27,982 nucleotides of DNA from Bacillota bacterium (GCA_023455425.1 JAEYCM010000017.1:1-27982); one strand, 5' to 3'. Counted from the first letter of the stretch, positions 8,351-16,067 are shown. Numbers and translations are program-made. Notes: a model not told the origin generated them from the sequence alone.

Positions 8351-9814
8351 TTACTTATTTACGCCGTTGTCCAATATGGTCTGATAGTTTGCATCCGCGG
8401 TCTTCATGAGCGCCGCGACATCGGCGTTCTTATCGGTAACGACTGCCTGGAGCACTTTGGTGAGTTCGCTATACATATCCTGGGTGGAGCCTTCCTCTTC
8501 CATATGGAGGTTGCCGCTTGCCTTGGTGATATTGAAATAGTCGTTAAAGAGCGCTTTGTTGATGTTGCTGTACTCGTCGATGATCTTGTTTTCCGCATCG
8601 AGGAGTTCCTGCTTTGTCCAGCAGGGGAAGCGCGGGATCACGGGGATGCCGTTTGCGACGCGATACTCCGCATCCGCTTTCATGCCGGCAATGGCGTCTT
8701 CGGAAGCGACGGGCGCTTTACCCATAATTTCGAGATAATCAAGCGCCGCGTTAACCTCCGCGTCGGTTGCGTTGGCGGCAAACATGTAGGGCGTGCCGCC
8801 GGAGAGGGAGAACTGGCCGCCCGGGCCCGCGGGCATGGGAACAAGGGCGAGTTTGTCTACCGCAAGGCCGTTGGTGTAGGTGGGCTGGGCCACCGCGTCG
8901 TTCGCGCCGATGTACATGGCTGCGCCGCCGGTGCCAAGTTCGGTGAAGCCGGTGCCCCAATCTTCATTGGTGGGGTCGGCGGTGAGCACATTATATTCCC
9001 ACCGGAGGCTCTTGACATATTCCATAGCGGCGATAGCTTCGGGCGTATCCAGGTTGGCTACAAACTTGCCATTTGCGTCCATCGTGGAAAGGTCCGCGCC
9101 AAACGCCCAAGCGATGTTGCTGAAGTGCCAGCCGCCCGCGCCATCCTTTGCGAGCAGGCAAAGGCCGGCAGAACCCGTCTTATCCTTAATGGTCTTACTC
9201 ACCGTTGCAAGCTCAGCCCATGTCTTCGGGTACTGGATGGTACCGTCGGCATTGACAAGGCCCGCTTCTTCAAAGAGTTCCACGTTGCACATAAGTCCCA
9301 ACGCGTAACCGTCGCGGGGGATGCCGTATACGCGGCCGTTCGCATCGCTCAAAAGGCTGCGGATGGAGGGGTTGATGGCGTCAAGCCAGCCGCGCGCGGC
9401 GAGGATATCCGTAATATCCTTTACAAAGCCGCCCTTGATGAGCTTCTGGGGTTCCGTATACCAGCTTTCAAATATGGTGGGCAGGCTGCCGGATTCCGCC
9501 AAAGAGACGAACGTATCCGTCGCGTATTTGTAATAAGCGGGAACGACTTCCACATCCGGATGCGTGGCGCTGAAGGTCTCTACATACCCTTCATGCAGCT
9601 TAATTTCATCCGTCATGGTATCTTCGGGCCAAATACCGATCTTCAGGGTAACCTTTTCCGGCACGGGGGTGGCTTCGGGAGCGGGAGCTGCGGGTTGCTC
9701 CGCGGCGGGCGCTTCGGCTTGGGGCGGGGTGGCGACAGGCGCGGGCGTGCATGCGCCAAGCATGCCGACCACCAGCAGCAATGCCAACAGTGCTACGAGA
9801 GACCGTTTTTTCAT
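8351..9814 (-). CDS. ABC sugar transporter substrate-binding lipoprotein
   Basis: Extracellular sugar-binding protein anchored by lipid, 487 residues. The signal peptide MKKRSLVALLALLLVVGMLGAC ends in the lipobox LGAC, with Cys22 as the acylation site. Residues 23-52 form an Ala/Pro/Glu-rich linker, then a family 1 extracellular solute-binding fold begins at VTLKIGIWPED. The ATG is preceded by AAGGAGG at nine bases. It is the first structural gene of the operon and has its own promoter with operator upstream. The ligand is presumably the di- or oligosaccharide later cut by the GH65 enzymes; ligand residues cannot be assigned by eye. Confidence 0.93.
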   Translation of the reverse strand: MKKRSLVALLALLLVVGMLGACTPAPVATPPQAEAPAAEQPAAPAPEATPVPEKVTLKIGIWPEDTMTDEIKLHEGYVETFSATHPDVEVVPAYYKYATDTFVSLAESGSLPTIFESWYTEPQKLIKGGFVKDITDILAARGWLDAINPSIRSLLSDANGRVYGIPRDGYALGLMCNVELFEEAGLVNADGTIQYPKTWAELATVSKTIKDKTGSAGLCLLAKDGAGGWHFSNIAWAFGADLSTMDANGKFVANLDTPEAIAAMEYVKSLRWEYNVLTADPTNEDWGTGFTELGTGGAAMYIGANDAVAQPTYTNGLAVDKLALVPMPAGPGGQFSLSGGTPYMFAANATDAEVNAALDYLEIMGKAPVASEDAIAGMKADAEYRVANGIPVIPRFPCWTKQELLDAENKIIDEYSNINKALFNDYFNITKASGNLHMEEEGSTQDMYSELTKVLQAVVTDKNADVAALMKTADANYQTILDNGVNK

Positions 9815-9865
9815 ATCCTTGTTCCTCCTTTTTATTTGGGTGCCAATGAAATGCTCAAATAGTGT

Positions 9866-9885
9866 TAGGTTTAACGTAAAACCTA
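9866..9885. promoter_or_regulatory. CG-centred palindrome, candidate LacI-family operator
   Basis: TAGGTTTAACGTAAAACCTA is a 20-nt palindrome with only one mismatched symmetric pair, centred on CG as LacI/PurR-family operators are. It lies in the untranslated leader about 40 nt before the ribosome site of the binding-protein gene. Its core TTTAACGTAAAA resembles the other two candidate sites at 10025 and 11131. Confidence 0.5.
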
Positions 9886-10024
9886 CTATGCGGTTTTCTC
9901 GGTTTGGTGCGCGCGTTTGGAACCCTGTGGCTTGCTTGCGTTTTCTGAATGATTTTTTCGATGTAAAAAGGAATGCGGCATGTTGTTCTCAGAAACAGCC
10001 GCAACAGTGCGGCAATAGAGTTGG

Positions 10025-10036
10025 TTTATCGTTCAA
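10025..10036. promoter_or_regulatory. Candidate LacI-family operator over the transcription start
   Basis: On the minus strand this reads TTGAACGATAAA, centred on CG, and begins five bases after the -10 box at 10041-10046, so a bound repressor would block initiation. The half-site TTGAACG is shared with the site in front of the regulator gene. Confidence 0.5.
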
Positions 10037-10040
10037 CTAG

Positions 10041-10069
10041 ATGATAGCAAATAACCGGATGCATGTAAA
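10041..10069 (-). promoter_or_regulatory. Promoter of the disaccharide operon
   Basis: TTTACA (10064-10069) and TATCAT (10041-10046) are separated by exactly 17 nt, a good match to the vegetative sigma factor consensus. The predicted start near 10034 gives a leader of about 220 nt before the binding-protein gene. A weak 6-bp hairpin (9998-10013) lies in this leader. Confidence 0.7.
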
Positions 10070-10087
10070 GAGGGTGTAAGAGATTTT

Positions 10088-11107
10088 TCAAGATAATTTT
10101 TTTACGCTCTGCCGCTCCACCAGACGCACAGGCAAAATGACGTTGCGTTCGGGCAAGGAGGTAAGTTCAAGCAGCTTCATCATATGGTCCGCCGCGATTT
10201 CACCCTTTTTATTCGCGTCCTGGTGGATGCTTGTGAGCATGGGCATGGTCATGCGGCACCAATTGATATCGTCAAAACCGACGATGGAAAAATCTTCCGG
10301 AACTTTTTTCCCGCTTTGCTGAATGCCGGACATGATGCCCGCCGCCATGATATCGGCTGTAGCAAAAAGCGCCGTAATATCGGAACGCTTTGCAAGAAGT
10401 TCGCCCAGCTGAATGGTGCCGTGAGTGGAAAACTCGCGCTCAAACACCAGCTCCGAACGAAAGGGCAGGCCGTATGCTTCAAGCGCTTTTTTATAGCCGC
10501 AGAGACGTTTGTCCACCACGCCGCCTTTGCGGATGGGAGGGCCCGCAAACGCGATGCGGCGGTGCCCGTTTTGTATTAAGTACTCCGTCGCGATATACGC
10601 GCCTTCAAAATCCTGCAAGCCAACGTTTGCCATGCTGCTGTAATCGCTCAGATAACTGTCGATTAAGACCACGGGCTTGCCCGCCTGCAGCAGCGTTTCG
10701 TAAAGATCGTCCTCTTCAAACAGGCCCGTCATAAAGAAGCCGTCCACATTCCAGTTGCGCAAAAACGCCAATAAATCCTCGGAATTCCCCACCGTGCGAA
10801 GCATGAGGTAATAGCCGCTTTCCCGCAGCGTCTGCTCGATTGCGCCGATAAACGTGTTGTGAAACGGGTCCTCCATAAAGTTGCCGCTCTTTTTCGGATC
10901 CAGATGGTTGATCAGCGCCACCACGCGCGAGGTGCGCGATACAAGCGCGCGCGCCGACATATTGGGCACATAGCCGCGCTCGCGTATGATGCGGTTGATG
11001 TTCTCCGTGGTTTCCTTGGACACCCTTTTGGTGCGGCCCAGTATGACATTGGATACCGTGGTGCTGCTGACCCCGGCCTCGCGGGCAATATCGTCGATGG
11101 TAACCAT
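10088..11107 (-). CDS. LacI-family transcriptional regulator
   Basis: DNA-binding regulator of 339 residues, very probably the local sugar-responsive repressor. MVTIDDIAREAGVSSTTVSNVILG is the classic LacI helix-turn-helix, followed by the hinge helix NMSARALVS and a periplasmic-binding-protein-like effector domain (about 60-335). Length is normal. It is encoded on the same strand and directly upstream of the importer-phosphorylase genes, but the strong promoter and operator in the 273-nt gap suggest these are transcribed separately. A CG-centred palindrome precedes its own gene, suggesting autoregulation. The ATG has only a GGGGGA-like ribosome site. The effector is not predictable. Confidence 0.93.
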   Translation of the reverse strand: MVTIDDIAREAGVSSTTVSNVILGRTKRVSKETTENINRIIRERGYVPNMSARALVSRTSRVVALINHLDPKKSGNFMEDPFHNTFIGAIEQTLRESGYYLMLRTVGNSEDLLAFLRNWNVDGFFMTGLFEEDDLYETLLQAGKPVVLIDSYLSDYSSMANVGLQDFEGAYIATEYLIQNGHRRIAFAGPPIRKGGVVDKRLCGYKKALEAYGLPFRSELVFEREFSTHGTIQLGELLAKRSDITALFATADIMAAGIMSGIQQSGKKVPEDFSIVGFDDINWCRMTMPMLTSIHQDANKKGEIAADHMMKLLELTSLPERNVILPVRLVERQSVKKLS

Positions 11108-11130
11108 GCGCCATCCCCCGTCCGTTCTGA

Positions 11131-11142
11131 TTGAGCGTTCAA
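11131..11142. promoter_or_regulatory. Candidate LacI-family operator upstream of the regulator gene
   Basis: TTGAGCGTTCAA is a CG-centred palindrome with one mismatched symmetric pair, lying 24 nt before the regulator ATG. A possible promoter (TGTACA, 17 nt, TAACAT with the -10 box at 11153-11158) would place the site just downstream of the start. It shares the half-site TTGAACG with the site at 10025-10036. Confidence 0.45.
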
Positions 11143-11226
11143 CTTCACCTGTATGTTACCATTTCTCCGCATATTTGTACAGACTGTTATGCGGGCCAGA
11201 AATACGTTCCACAATTCAAAAGGAGG

Positions 11227-12414
11227 CTATTTATTGATCGAAGTATACCCGGTCTTTTCTACCAGATATTGCCCTTGCGGAGATAAAATCCACGCAATGA
11301 ACGCATCGACATTGGGGTTCTTGCTGCCTGCGGTAACGGCATAAAACTCGGCTGAAAGCGGGTATGCTCCACTGGCGATGGTGCTTTTCTCAGGCTTCAC
11401 GCCATCCACTTCAAGCAGTTTGATCTCGTTGTTTTGGATCATTTCCGTAGCGAAGAACAAGAACGAATACCCGATGGCATTCTTGTAGTTTCGATAGCTC
11501 GCAGTCTGGTTGATGATATCGCCCATCCCGGACGCCACGTTTTCCTTGGGCGGCGTCATCAGTTCTTTGCCTTCCATCAGCTTCTGCAGCATGGTCTGGC
11601 TGCCGCTGTTTTCCGGGCGCTGAAAGGCCCGGATCGCTTCATTCTTCCCGCCGACCTCACGCCAGTTTGTAATCTTGCCGGCGTAAATATCCTGGATTTG
11701 AGCGGTAGTAAGACCGTTTACCCCGTTGCGGGCGTTCACAAAAAACACGAACGCTTCTTTTCCAATCGGCGTCAGTTTCAGCTCCAACCCTTTGCTTTTT
11801 GCTTCCGCCAGCTGCTGCTGCGAGGGGCGGGCGGCAAAAATAATATCCGTTTCTCCGTTTAATAGCCGTATGTAGGCATCCTCTGTGGTGGTGCATATGA
11901 CCTGACCCAAGCTTGACGAATCGCCCTTCATCGCATAGATATCATACTCACCGGCAGGATAAACCGCCTGGGCAAAAGCGGCATACAGGGGATACAATGC
12001 CGTTGCCCCATCCAGACGGGGCAGGTTTTCTTGCAGCTTTAAGGTTGATGCTTCCTCCAGCTTCACCGCTTTCGTGTTTTCGGCAAAGGGCTTGTACTGC
12101 GCAAGATCAACGCCCTGATCATTGACCTGGGAAAAGCTGTTGCGGTACGCATTCCCGGCCTCATACACGCCAACGGACAGGACGCATAGCCCCAAAAAGG
12201 AAAGAAACAGGATTTTATAAAGCCTTGGTTTGACCAGCTGAAATACCTTTAAAATGACAAACACAATCAGGCCGCCGGTGCAAATCAACACCAGCGGGGA
12301 ATAAAACAGGTTCCCCCCGGAAAAAGCGGCGATGAACGCAAAAAAAAGCCCGGCAAAGGCCAAAGCGATTGCGGAAACAATGGTGATCAGTACTTTAACG
12401 AATATGTTCTGCAC
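11227..12414 (-). CDS. Membrane-anchored PstS-like substrate-binding domain protein
   Basis: A 395-residue protein with three predicted N-terminal membrane helices (about 5-32, 40-60 and 66-86), then a phosphate-binding-protein-like fold (about 120-395). In that domain LPRLDGATALYPLY, ALNGETDIIF-type wording (RLLNGETDIIFAARPS) and IYAGKITNWREVGG are typical of the PstS/PBP-like family. The start is GTG at 12414, supported by GGAGG six bases upstream. No Pst permease or ATPase gene is near, so it may be a sensor or scavenger rather than a transporter subunit; this is inference. An extended -10 promoter lies just upstream. The ligand could be phosphate or another small anion. Confidence 0.75.
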   Translation of the reverse strand: MQNIFVKVLITIVSAIALAFAGLFFAFIAAFSGGNLFYSPLVLICTGGLIVFVILKVFQLVKPRLYKILFLSFLGLCVLSVGVYEAGNAYRNSFSQVNDQGVDLAQYKPFAENTKAVKLEEASTLKLQENLPRLDGATALYPLYAAFAQAVYPAGEYDIYAMKGDSSSLGQVICTTTEDAYIRLLNGETDIIFAARPSQQQLAEAKSKGLELKLTPIGKEAFVFFVNARNGVNGLTTAQIQDIYAGKITNWREVGGKNEAIRAFQRPENSGSQTMLQKLMEGKELMTPPKENVASGMGDIINQTASYRNYKNAIGYSFLFFATEMIQNNEIKLLEVDGVKPEKSTIASGAYPLSAEFYAVTAGSKNPNVDAFIAWILSPQGQYLVEKTGYTSINK

Positions 12415-12445
12415 GAGAAACCTCCGAGCTTTTGTAACTTCAGGT

Positions 12446-12454
12446 ATTATATCA
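12446..12454 (-). promoter_or_regulatory. Extended -10 promoter of the PstS-like gene
   Basis: TGATATAAT on the minus strand combines a perfect TATAAT with the TG extension. No convincing -35 box is seen at 17 nt. The predicted start is about 30 nt before the GTG codon. Confidence 0.6.
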
Positions 12455-12469
12455 GAAATTTAACAAAAG

Positions 12470-12503
12470 ACGAAGGAAAGAAAGAACCTGCAAACGCAGG
12501 TTC
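12470..12503 (-). terminator. Terminator of the lipoprotein gene
   Basis: An 8-bp perfect stem (12484-12491 with 12496-12503) with a 4-nt loop is followed on the minus strand by TTTCTTTCCTTC. It lies 25 nt after the lipoprotein stop and separates that gene from the PstS-like gene. Confidence 0.75.
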
Positions 12504-12528
12504 AAAAGATTTTGTATTGATAAGACGC

Positions 12529-13869
12529 TTATTCAACCCAAATATCGTCGTTTGGGGCAATGGGGTCTATGATGCTTCCGTCCACCGCATTTATGACCAG
12601 CAAGGATGGAACAAATGCGTCTACTTGTTCCAAATCATTCTTTAAGATGTAATAGACGAACCACGTTGGTACAAGCATGGCCGTGTTCGTGTCGTCTTTT
12701 GCGGGCAGCAAGCTATAGGAAAGGGTCATGTCATAGATCGTTTGGCTTTGATCATAAAATTGACTTGTTTCCTGTACCCAGGCCCATTCATTTTTTAATT
12801 GCTGCTTTACAATGGCTTGAATGTCGGCAAAATCAATCAACGCAACATGTTCATCCAGCGTATCGATCATCTCAAGCGGGTTTGTCCAGTAAAGGCGTTG
12901 CAGGCCGTTTTCATCTAAGTAGAGCTCCATGTATTCCATATTTAATGGGGCCGAATATTCCGGAGCGGCTTGCAAATTGCGATAGATGTTTTCGGCAAAA
13001 TCGGTTAAATCAACCGGTATGTAACCGGCATCGCTGCGGCCGAACATCAATCTCCAGCCCTCGCTTGCAACCTCACGCGAACGGTCCATGATAAGCCGCG
13101 CTTTCTCCGCGGAGATCAACGAAAGATGGCTTAGACCTGCTTGTTCCAAAATAGACTGCGCCTGTATAAGCGCCCCCTCTTCTCTAATTTTTACGTTACT
13201 CAGTCGTGTACCTTTCGCTTCCCCCGGCATTGCACTGCCCCTTACCACCCAAGCCTCAGGCTGCATCGAGAGTTCAGGCAGCTTACTTATTGAAATGGAA
13301 GAACGGCCTGCCGCTATGTTTACTTTACTGTGATCCTCAAAATAGAAATCGAGCCTGAATGGAAGTTCGCTTATCTGAAAGGCGCCTATATTCTGATATT
13401 CCGGCTGTTCCGGCGCTTCCTGGCGCTGCTTCTCCAAATCGCTGATCATCTTATCCTCATCCGGATAGTGAACAAACTTGTTTCCGTCCCAATATCCCCG
13501 CTTTGCATCCGCAATCTCCTGCCCGATATCCGCTTTCGTACGGACGGGTTTTGCATACTCTTGCGCATTGGAAATGAAAAGCGCTATAAAATCCTTGACC
13601 TCTTCCACAGAAAGCATTCGCTGCCGTACAGAAAATACAGGATATGCTTTCATATCGGGCACGCGCACTGGTGTGTCGAAATAGAAGGTAAAATACTCTA
13701 AAGCAAATGTTTCCTTCCAGCTTGCGGGCGCTGAATACGGTTTTATCGGCGTAGGCTGCGGTTGCGGCGGCGTTTGGTCAACGCCGCTATCCTCGATGGC
13801 GCCCTCATTTTGAACGACGTATCCCGCTTCCGGCATAACTTGGCATGAAACAAGAATTAGAACCAGCAA
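12529..13869 (-). CDS. Putative lipoprotein of unknown function, 5' end probably truncated
   Basis: I do not recognise a function; the size and composition resemble DUF6034-like Firmicutes lipoproteins, but that is an uncertain recollection. The reading frame gives 446 residues from a TTG codon, with LVLILVSC as the end of a lipoprotein signal peptide (Cys9) and then a Pro/Gln-rich linker (about 33-42) and a mainly soluble domain. The signal peptide is too short and lacks a charged start. The open frame continues upstream only for eight more codons (ending in RF before the TTG) to a TAG, with no ATG and no ribosome site. The natural start therefore seems lost at a junction near 13885-13895. 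It may be a non-expressed remnant. Confidence 0.65.
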   Translation of the reverse strand: MLVLILVSCQVMPEAGYVVQNEGAIEDSGVDQTPPQPQPTPIKPYSAPASWKETFALEYFTFYFDTPVRVPDMKAYPVFSVRQRMLSVEEVKDFIALFISNAQEYAKPVRTKADIGQEIADAKRGYWDGNKFVHYPDEDKMISDLEKQRQEAPEQPEYQNIGAFQISELPFRLDFYFEDHSKVNIAAGRSSISISKLPELSMQPEAWVVRGSAMPGEAKGTRLSNVKIREEGALIQAQSILEQAGLSHLSLISAEKARLIMDRSREVASEGWRLMFGRSDAGYIPVDLTDFAENIYRNLQAAPEYSAPLNMEYMELYLDENGLQRLYWTNPLEMIDTLDEHVALIDFADIQAIVKQQLKNEWAWVQETSQFYDQSQTIYDMTLSYSLLPAKDDTNTAMLVPTWFVYYILKNDLEQVDAFVPSLLVINAVDGSIIDPIAPNDDIWVE

Positions 13870-13897
13870 AAATCTGCTGGCAGCACCCCGCTATTAA

Positions 13898-14230
13898 TAT
13901 ACGCAAACCGATATGCAAGGTCGCTGGTTGTTCGGCGGCTATGAGGATGGCGTGTGGAAATATAACATTCACCTGTTGCCTGTAGAGGGCTTCTACAACC
14001 GCACGGAGTTCATCATCCGCGATTTTCTCCGTACCCATCCCCGCTATGTGGAGGAATATGGAATGATTAAACGTAAATGTGCCCGGGCGGAAGTGGACAT
14101 AATGGCGGAATATACCCGGGCCAAGACAGCGCTCCTGCAAAAAATCTACGACGCTGCCAATGAAGGTATGGGACTTGCTAAACGGCCCGTTTGGGAGGGA
14201 GACGACAACCCGCTGGACGAACAATCATAA
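13898..14230 (+). pseudogene. GrpB family (UPF0157) protein, N-terminally truncated
   Basis: The frame reads IIRDFLRTHPRYVEEYGMIKRK and later DIMAEYTRAKTALLQKIYDAANEG, which match the C-terminal half of GrpB/UPF0157 nucleotidyltransferase-like proteins (usually about 170 residues). Only about 110 residues are present. An in-frame TAA at 13895 ends the homology on the 5' side, and no ribosome site precedes the internal ATG at 13913. The remaining text RWLFGGYEDGVWKYNIHLL matches the middle of the family. So this is the 3' part of a broken gene, abutting the broken lipoprotein gene head to head. Confidence 0.6.
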
Positions 14231-14449
14231 TGCTCGCAGGAGAAGCCTATGCCCCAAATCAGGCAGCATCTTCCCTCGCTGGTGGCCGCCGACCACGTTC
14301 CTGGTTTGCTGTTCCGGACGACCGGCTCGGCATACCCAAGTTCTGGAGCGTTTGAGCTTTTCATATTCAGGATCGCCGGGCTTGAGGTCGCAGCGGGGAT
14401 TGTATGCGGCCCCCTTGCGCTTGGCAGCGGAAATCTTCTGTATGTCCAT
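14231..14449 (-). pseudogene. ParB-like N-terminal domain / DNA methylase remnant
   Basis: The first minus-strand frame gives MDIQKISAAKRKGAAYNPR then DLKPGDPEYEKLKRS, the usual start of ParB-like nuclease domains fused to DNA methylases on conjugative elements and phages. The match then continues in another frame as LGYAEPVVRNSKPGT and returns to the first as NVVGGHQRGKMLPDLG. At least two frameshifts are therefore needed, and the methylase part is absent. It is a decayed relic of an integrative element, next to a tRNA gene that could have been its target. Confidence 0.6.
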
Positions 14450-14489
14450 GCTTTTACTTTTCTTTCGGGCATAAAAATTGAGAACTCTC

Positions 14490-14518
14490 TTGATTTATTA
14501 CTTATTATGCCTTATACT
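14490..14518 (+). promoter_or_regulatory. Promoter of the HTH regulator and hydrolase operon
   Basis: TTGATT (14490-14495) and TATACT (14513-14518) are spaced by exactly 17 nt. The ATG of the regulator is 32 nt further on, with AAGGGAG as ribosome site. Confidence 0.75.
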
Positions 14519-14533
14519 TTCCTAATAAGTAAT
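14497..14533. promoter_or_regulatory. Inverted-repeat operator enclosing the -10 box
   Basis: Two perfect 11-nt arms, ATTACTTATTA (14497-14507) and TAATAAGTAAT (14523-14533), flank a 15-nt centre that contains the -10 box. A dimer bound here would cover spacer, -10 box and start site. Autoregulation by the adjacent HTH protein is the obvious inference. Confidence 0.6.
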
Positions 14534-14550
14534 TTAAGGGAGTATTTTGT

Positions 14551-14994
14551 ATGTCGAAAGACTACTACACAGTAGAACAGATTTCAAATATGCTGGATAT
14601 CCATCCAAAGACCATCCAGCGGTATATTCGGGAGGGAAGGCTGCGCGCAACAAAGATTGGAAAAGGTTGGCGAATTACCGGCCATGATTTAAGCGTTTTT
14701 GTTGAAAGTAACCGCGACGAAAGGCTTGGTTCGGAAACCCAACCTTCTCGCAGCGCCATCGCCTCGTCAGTTATCGATATTATTGCGAATGGAAAAGAGG
14801 ATGCCATCCGTATCATGAACACATTGACAGCCGCCATGAACGCCAAACCCTCGGAATATGGGCAATCGTCTATGCAGTCGCAATATATCGAACGCGAGAA
14901 TATGGTGCGCGTCACGCTTTGGGGGGACATCCGTTTTATGGCATTGATGATGGACATGATTGCCGCGCTGACAGAGCAAAACATAAAGGAGTGA
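14551..14994 (+). CDS. HTH DNA-binding protein, excisionase/MerR-like (HTH_17)
   Basis: A 147-residue regulator. Residues 5-52 (YYTVEQISNMLDIHPKTIQR and the following IREGRLRATKIGKGWRI) form a winged helix-turn-helix of the HTH_17 group used by excisionases and small regulators. The remaining 95 residues, including VIDIIANGKEDAIRIMNTL and RVTLWGDIRFMALMMDMIAAL, form a separate domain that may sense a ligand or dimerise. The length is too great for a pure excisionase. It precedes the hydrolase by 5 nt and shares its promoter, so it most likely controls this two-gene operon. The pair lies in a patch of mobile-element relics. Confidence 0.8.
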   Translation: MSKDYYTVEQISNMLDIHPKTIQRYIREGRLRATKIGKGWRITGHDLSVFVESNRDERLGSETQPSRSAIASSVIDIIANGKEDAIRIMNTLTAAMNAKPSEYGQSSMQSQYIERENMVRVTLWGDIRFMALMMDMIAALTEQNIKE

Positions 14995-14999
14995 GTTAT

Positions 15000-15833
15000 A
15001 TGAAGAACAGCGTCTTTAAAACTGAAGCGGGAAAAAATAAGTTTCGGGCTTACTACAACCAAGTGCTTAGTCAGTTCCCATTCGGACAACAATACATCAG
15101 GACCAGCTTTGGACAGACGTTTATGCTTACAGCTGGCCAGGAATCTAACCCACCCATTATCCTGTTACACGGCTCCTGCAGCAACAGCGCGTTCTGGTTC
15201 CCTGAGATCATGGCGCTATCCAATAATTATAGAGTTTATGCCATTGACATTATAGGTGAGGCGGGAAACAGCGAGGAATACAGGCCAGATCTCAATTCAG
15301 ACGCTTTCGCAATTTGGATGAAGGATGTTCTTGATATGCTTGGTCATGAAAAAACCGTTATGATTGGCAACTCACTCGGCGGCTGGATGGCGCTTAAATT
15401 CGCAACAGCTTATCCAGAACGTGTCTCCAGCTTGGCTCTGCTCGCCTCCGCCGGTCTTGCAGAAGTTCGTTCCCAATTCATTAGCAATGTGGAGCAAACC
15501 CGAAAGGTTGATGGAACAGTGCCGATTGGCGCTGCCATAATCGGAGAAAACGACATCCCGAAAGAAGTGCTTGATTTTATGAATTTGATCGTTGAAAGCT
15601 ACAACCCAATTCAGCATCTGCCCGTATATGCAGACGAACAATTGCAGCGTCTCAATATGCCGGTTCTTTTTATTGACGGCGAAAATGATGTTATCATTGA
15701 TGCGGAAGGGTCGGCACAAAGACTTTCCCGTCTTGTCCCATCCGCGAAAATCCATTTACTTATGAATTGTGGACATGTGTTGACCAATTCGCTGGAATAT
15801 ATCATTCCGTTTTTGACGGAGAATCGTGTATAG
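15000..15833 (+). CDS. Alpha/beta hydrolase
   Basis: Cytoplasmic serine hydrolase-fold protein of 277 residues. The nucleophile elbow GNSLGG places Ser125, LLHGSC (55-60) forms the oxyanion region, and the other triad members fit Asp230 (DGEND) and His259 (NCGHV). The full fold is present. The start is the ATG at 15000, with AAAGGAG eight bases upstream; the frame is open further upstream into the HTH gene but without a ribosome site. Substrate unknown: esterase, lactonase or C-C hydrolase are all possible. Pairing with an HTH regulator suggests an induced response, perhaps to a toxic ester or signal, which is inference. Confidence 0.88.
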   Translation: MKNSVFKTEAGKNKFRAYYNQVLSQFPFGQQYIRTSFGQTFMLTAGQESNPPIILLHGSCSNSAFWFPEIMALSNNYRVYAIDIIGEAGNSEEYRPDLNSDAFAIWMKDVLDMLGHEKTVMIGNSLGGWMALKFATAYPERVSSLALLASAGLAEVRSQFISNVEQTRKVDGTVPIGAAIIGENDIPKEVLDFMNLIVESYNPIQHLPVYADEQLQRLNMPVLFIDGENDVIIDAEGSAQRLSRLVPSAKIHLLMNCGHVLTNSLEYIIPFLTENRV

Positions 15834-15928
15834 TACACTACCTTTCGTTATAAGGGGTGTGACCCCTCTGGCCAAATGAGTATAGGGGGCTCCAAATCTA
15901 CCGAAGTGAACTCACTTTGGCTGAGGGG

Positions 15929-15977
15929 GTTCAGGGGGCACTTTGCCTCTCGCAATCATGTTCAGGGGCAAAAGTGG
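15929..15977 (+). repeat. Two short direct repeats, possibly an insertion-sequence end
   Basis: GTTCAGGGGGCACTTTGCC (15929-15947) and GTTCAGGGGCAAAAGTGGG (15960-15978) share GTTCAGGGG(G)CA and are about 31 nt apart. A small hairpin made of AAGTGA and TCACTT (15904-15917) precedes them. Iterated short motifs of this type occur at the ends of IS21-like elements, but no transposase is present, so this is at most a relic. The rest of 15834-16011 holds no gene. Confidence 0.3.
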
Positions 15978-16011
15978 GCCACTCCGGTCTGCCCAAATCA
16001 TCTCCAAAACG

Positions 16012-16042
16012 TGAAAACCTCCAGAACTTCTGGAGGTTTTCA
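16012..16042. terminator. Terminator hairpin after tRNA-Glu
   Basis: TGAAAACCTCCAGAA is mirrored perfectly by TTCTGGAGGTTTTCA around one central base, a 31-nt near-perfect palindrome. It starts 26 nt past the tRNA CCA end on the minus strand, with T-rich sequence on both sides, so it could also serve the hydrolase gene from the other direction. Confidence 0.75.
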
Positions 16043-16067
16043 TTGTATGAATGACTGCGTCATTACC

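Noticed and set aside
8504..9862. A 452-codon plus-strand open frame antisense to the sugar-binding lipoprotein
   Set aside because: The composition is an artefact of the GC-rich third codon positions of the real gene. It has no recognisable domain, and the minus-strand frame has a signal peptide, lipobox and ribosome site.
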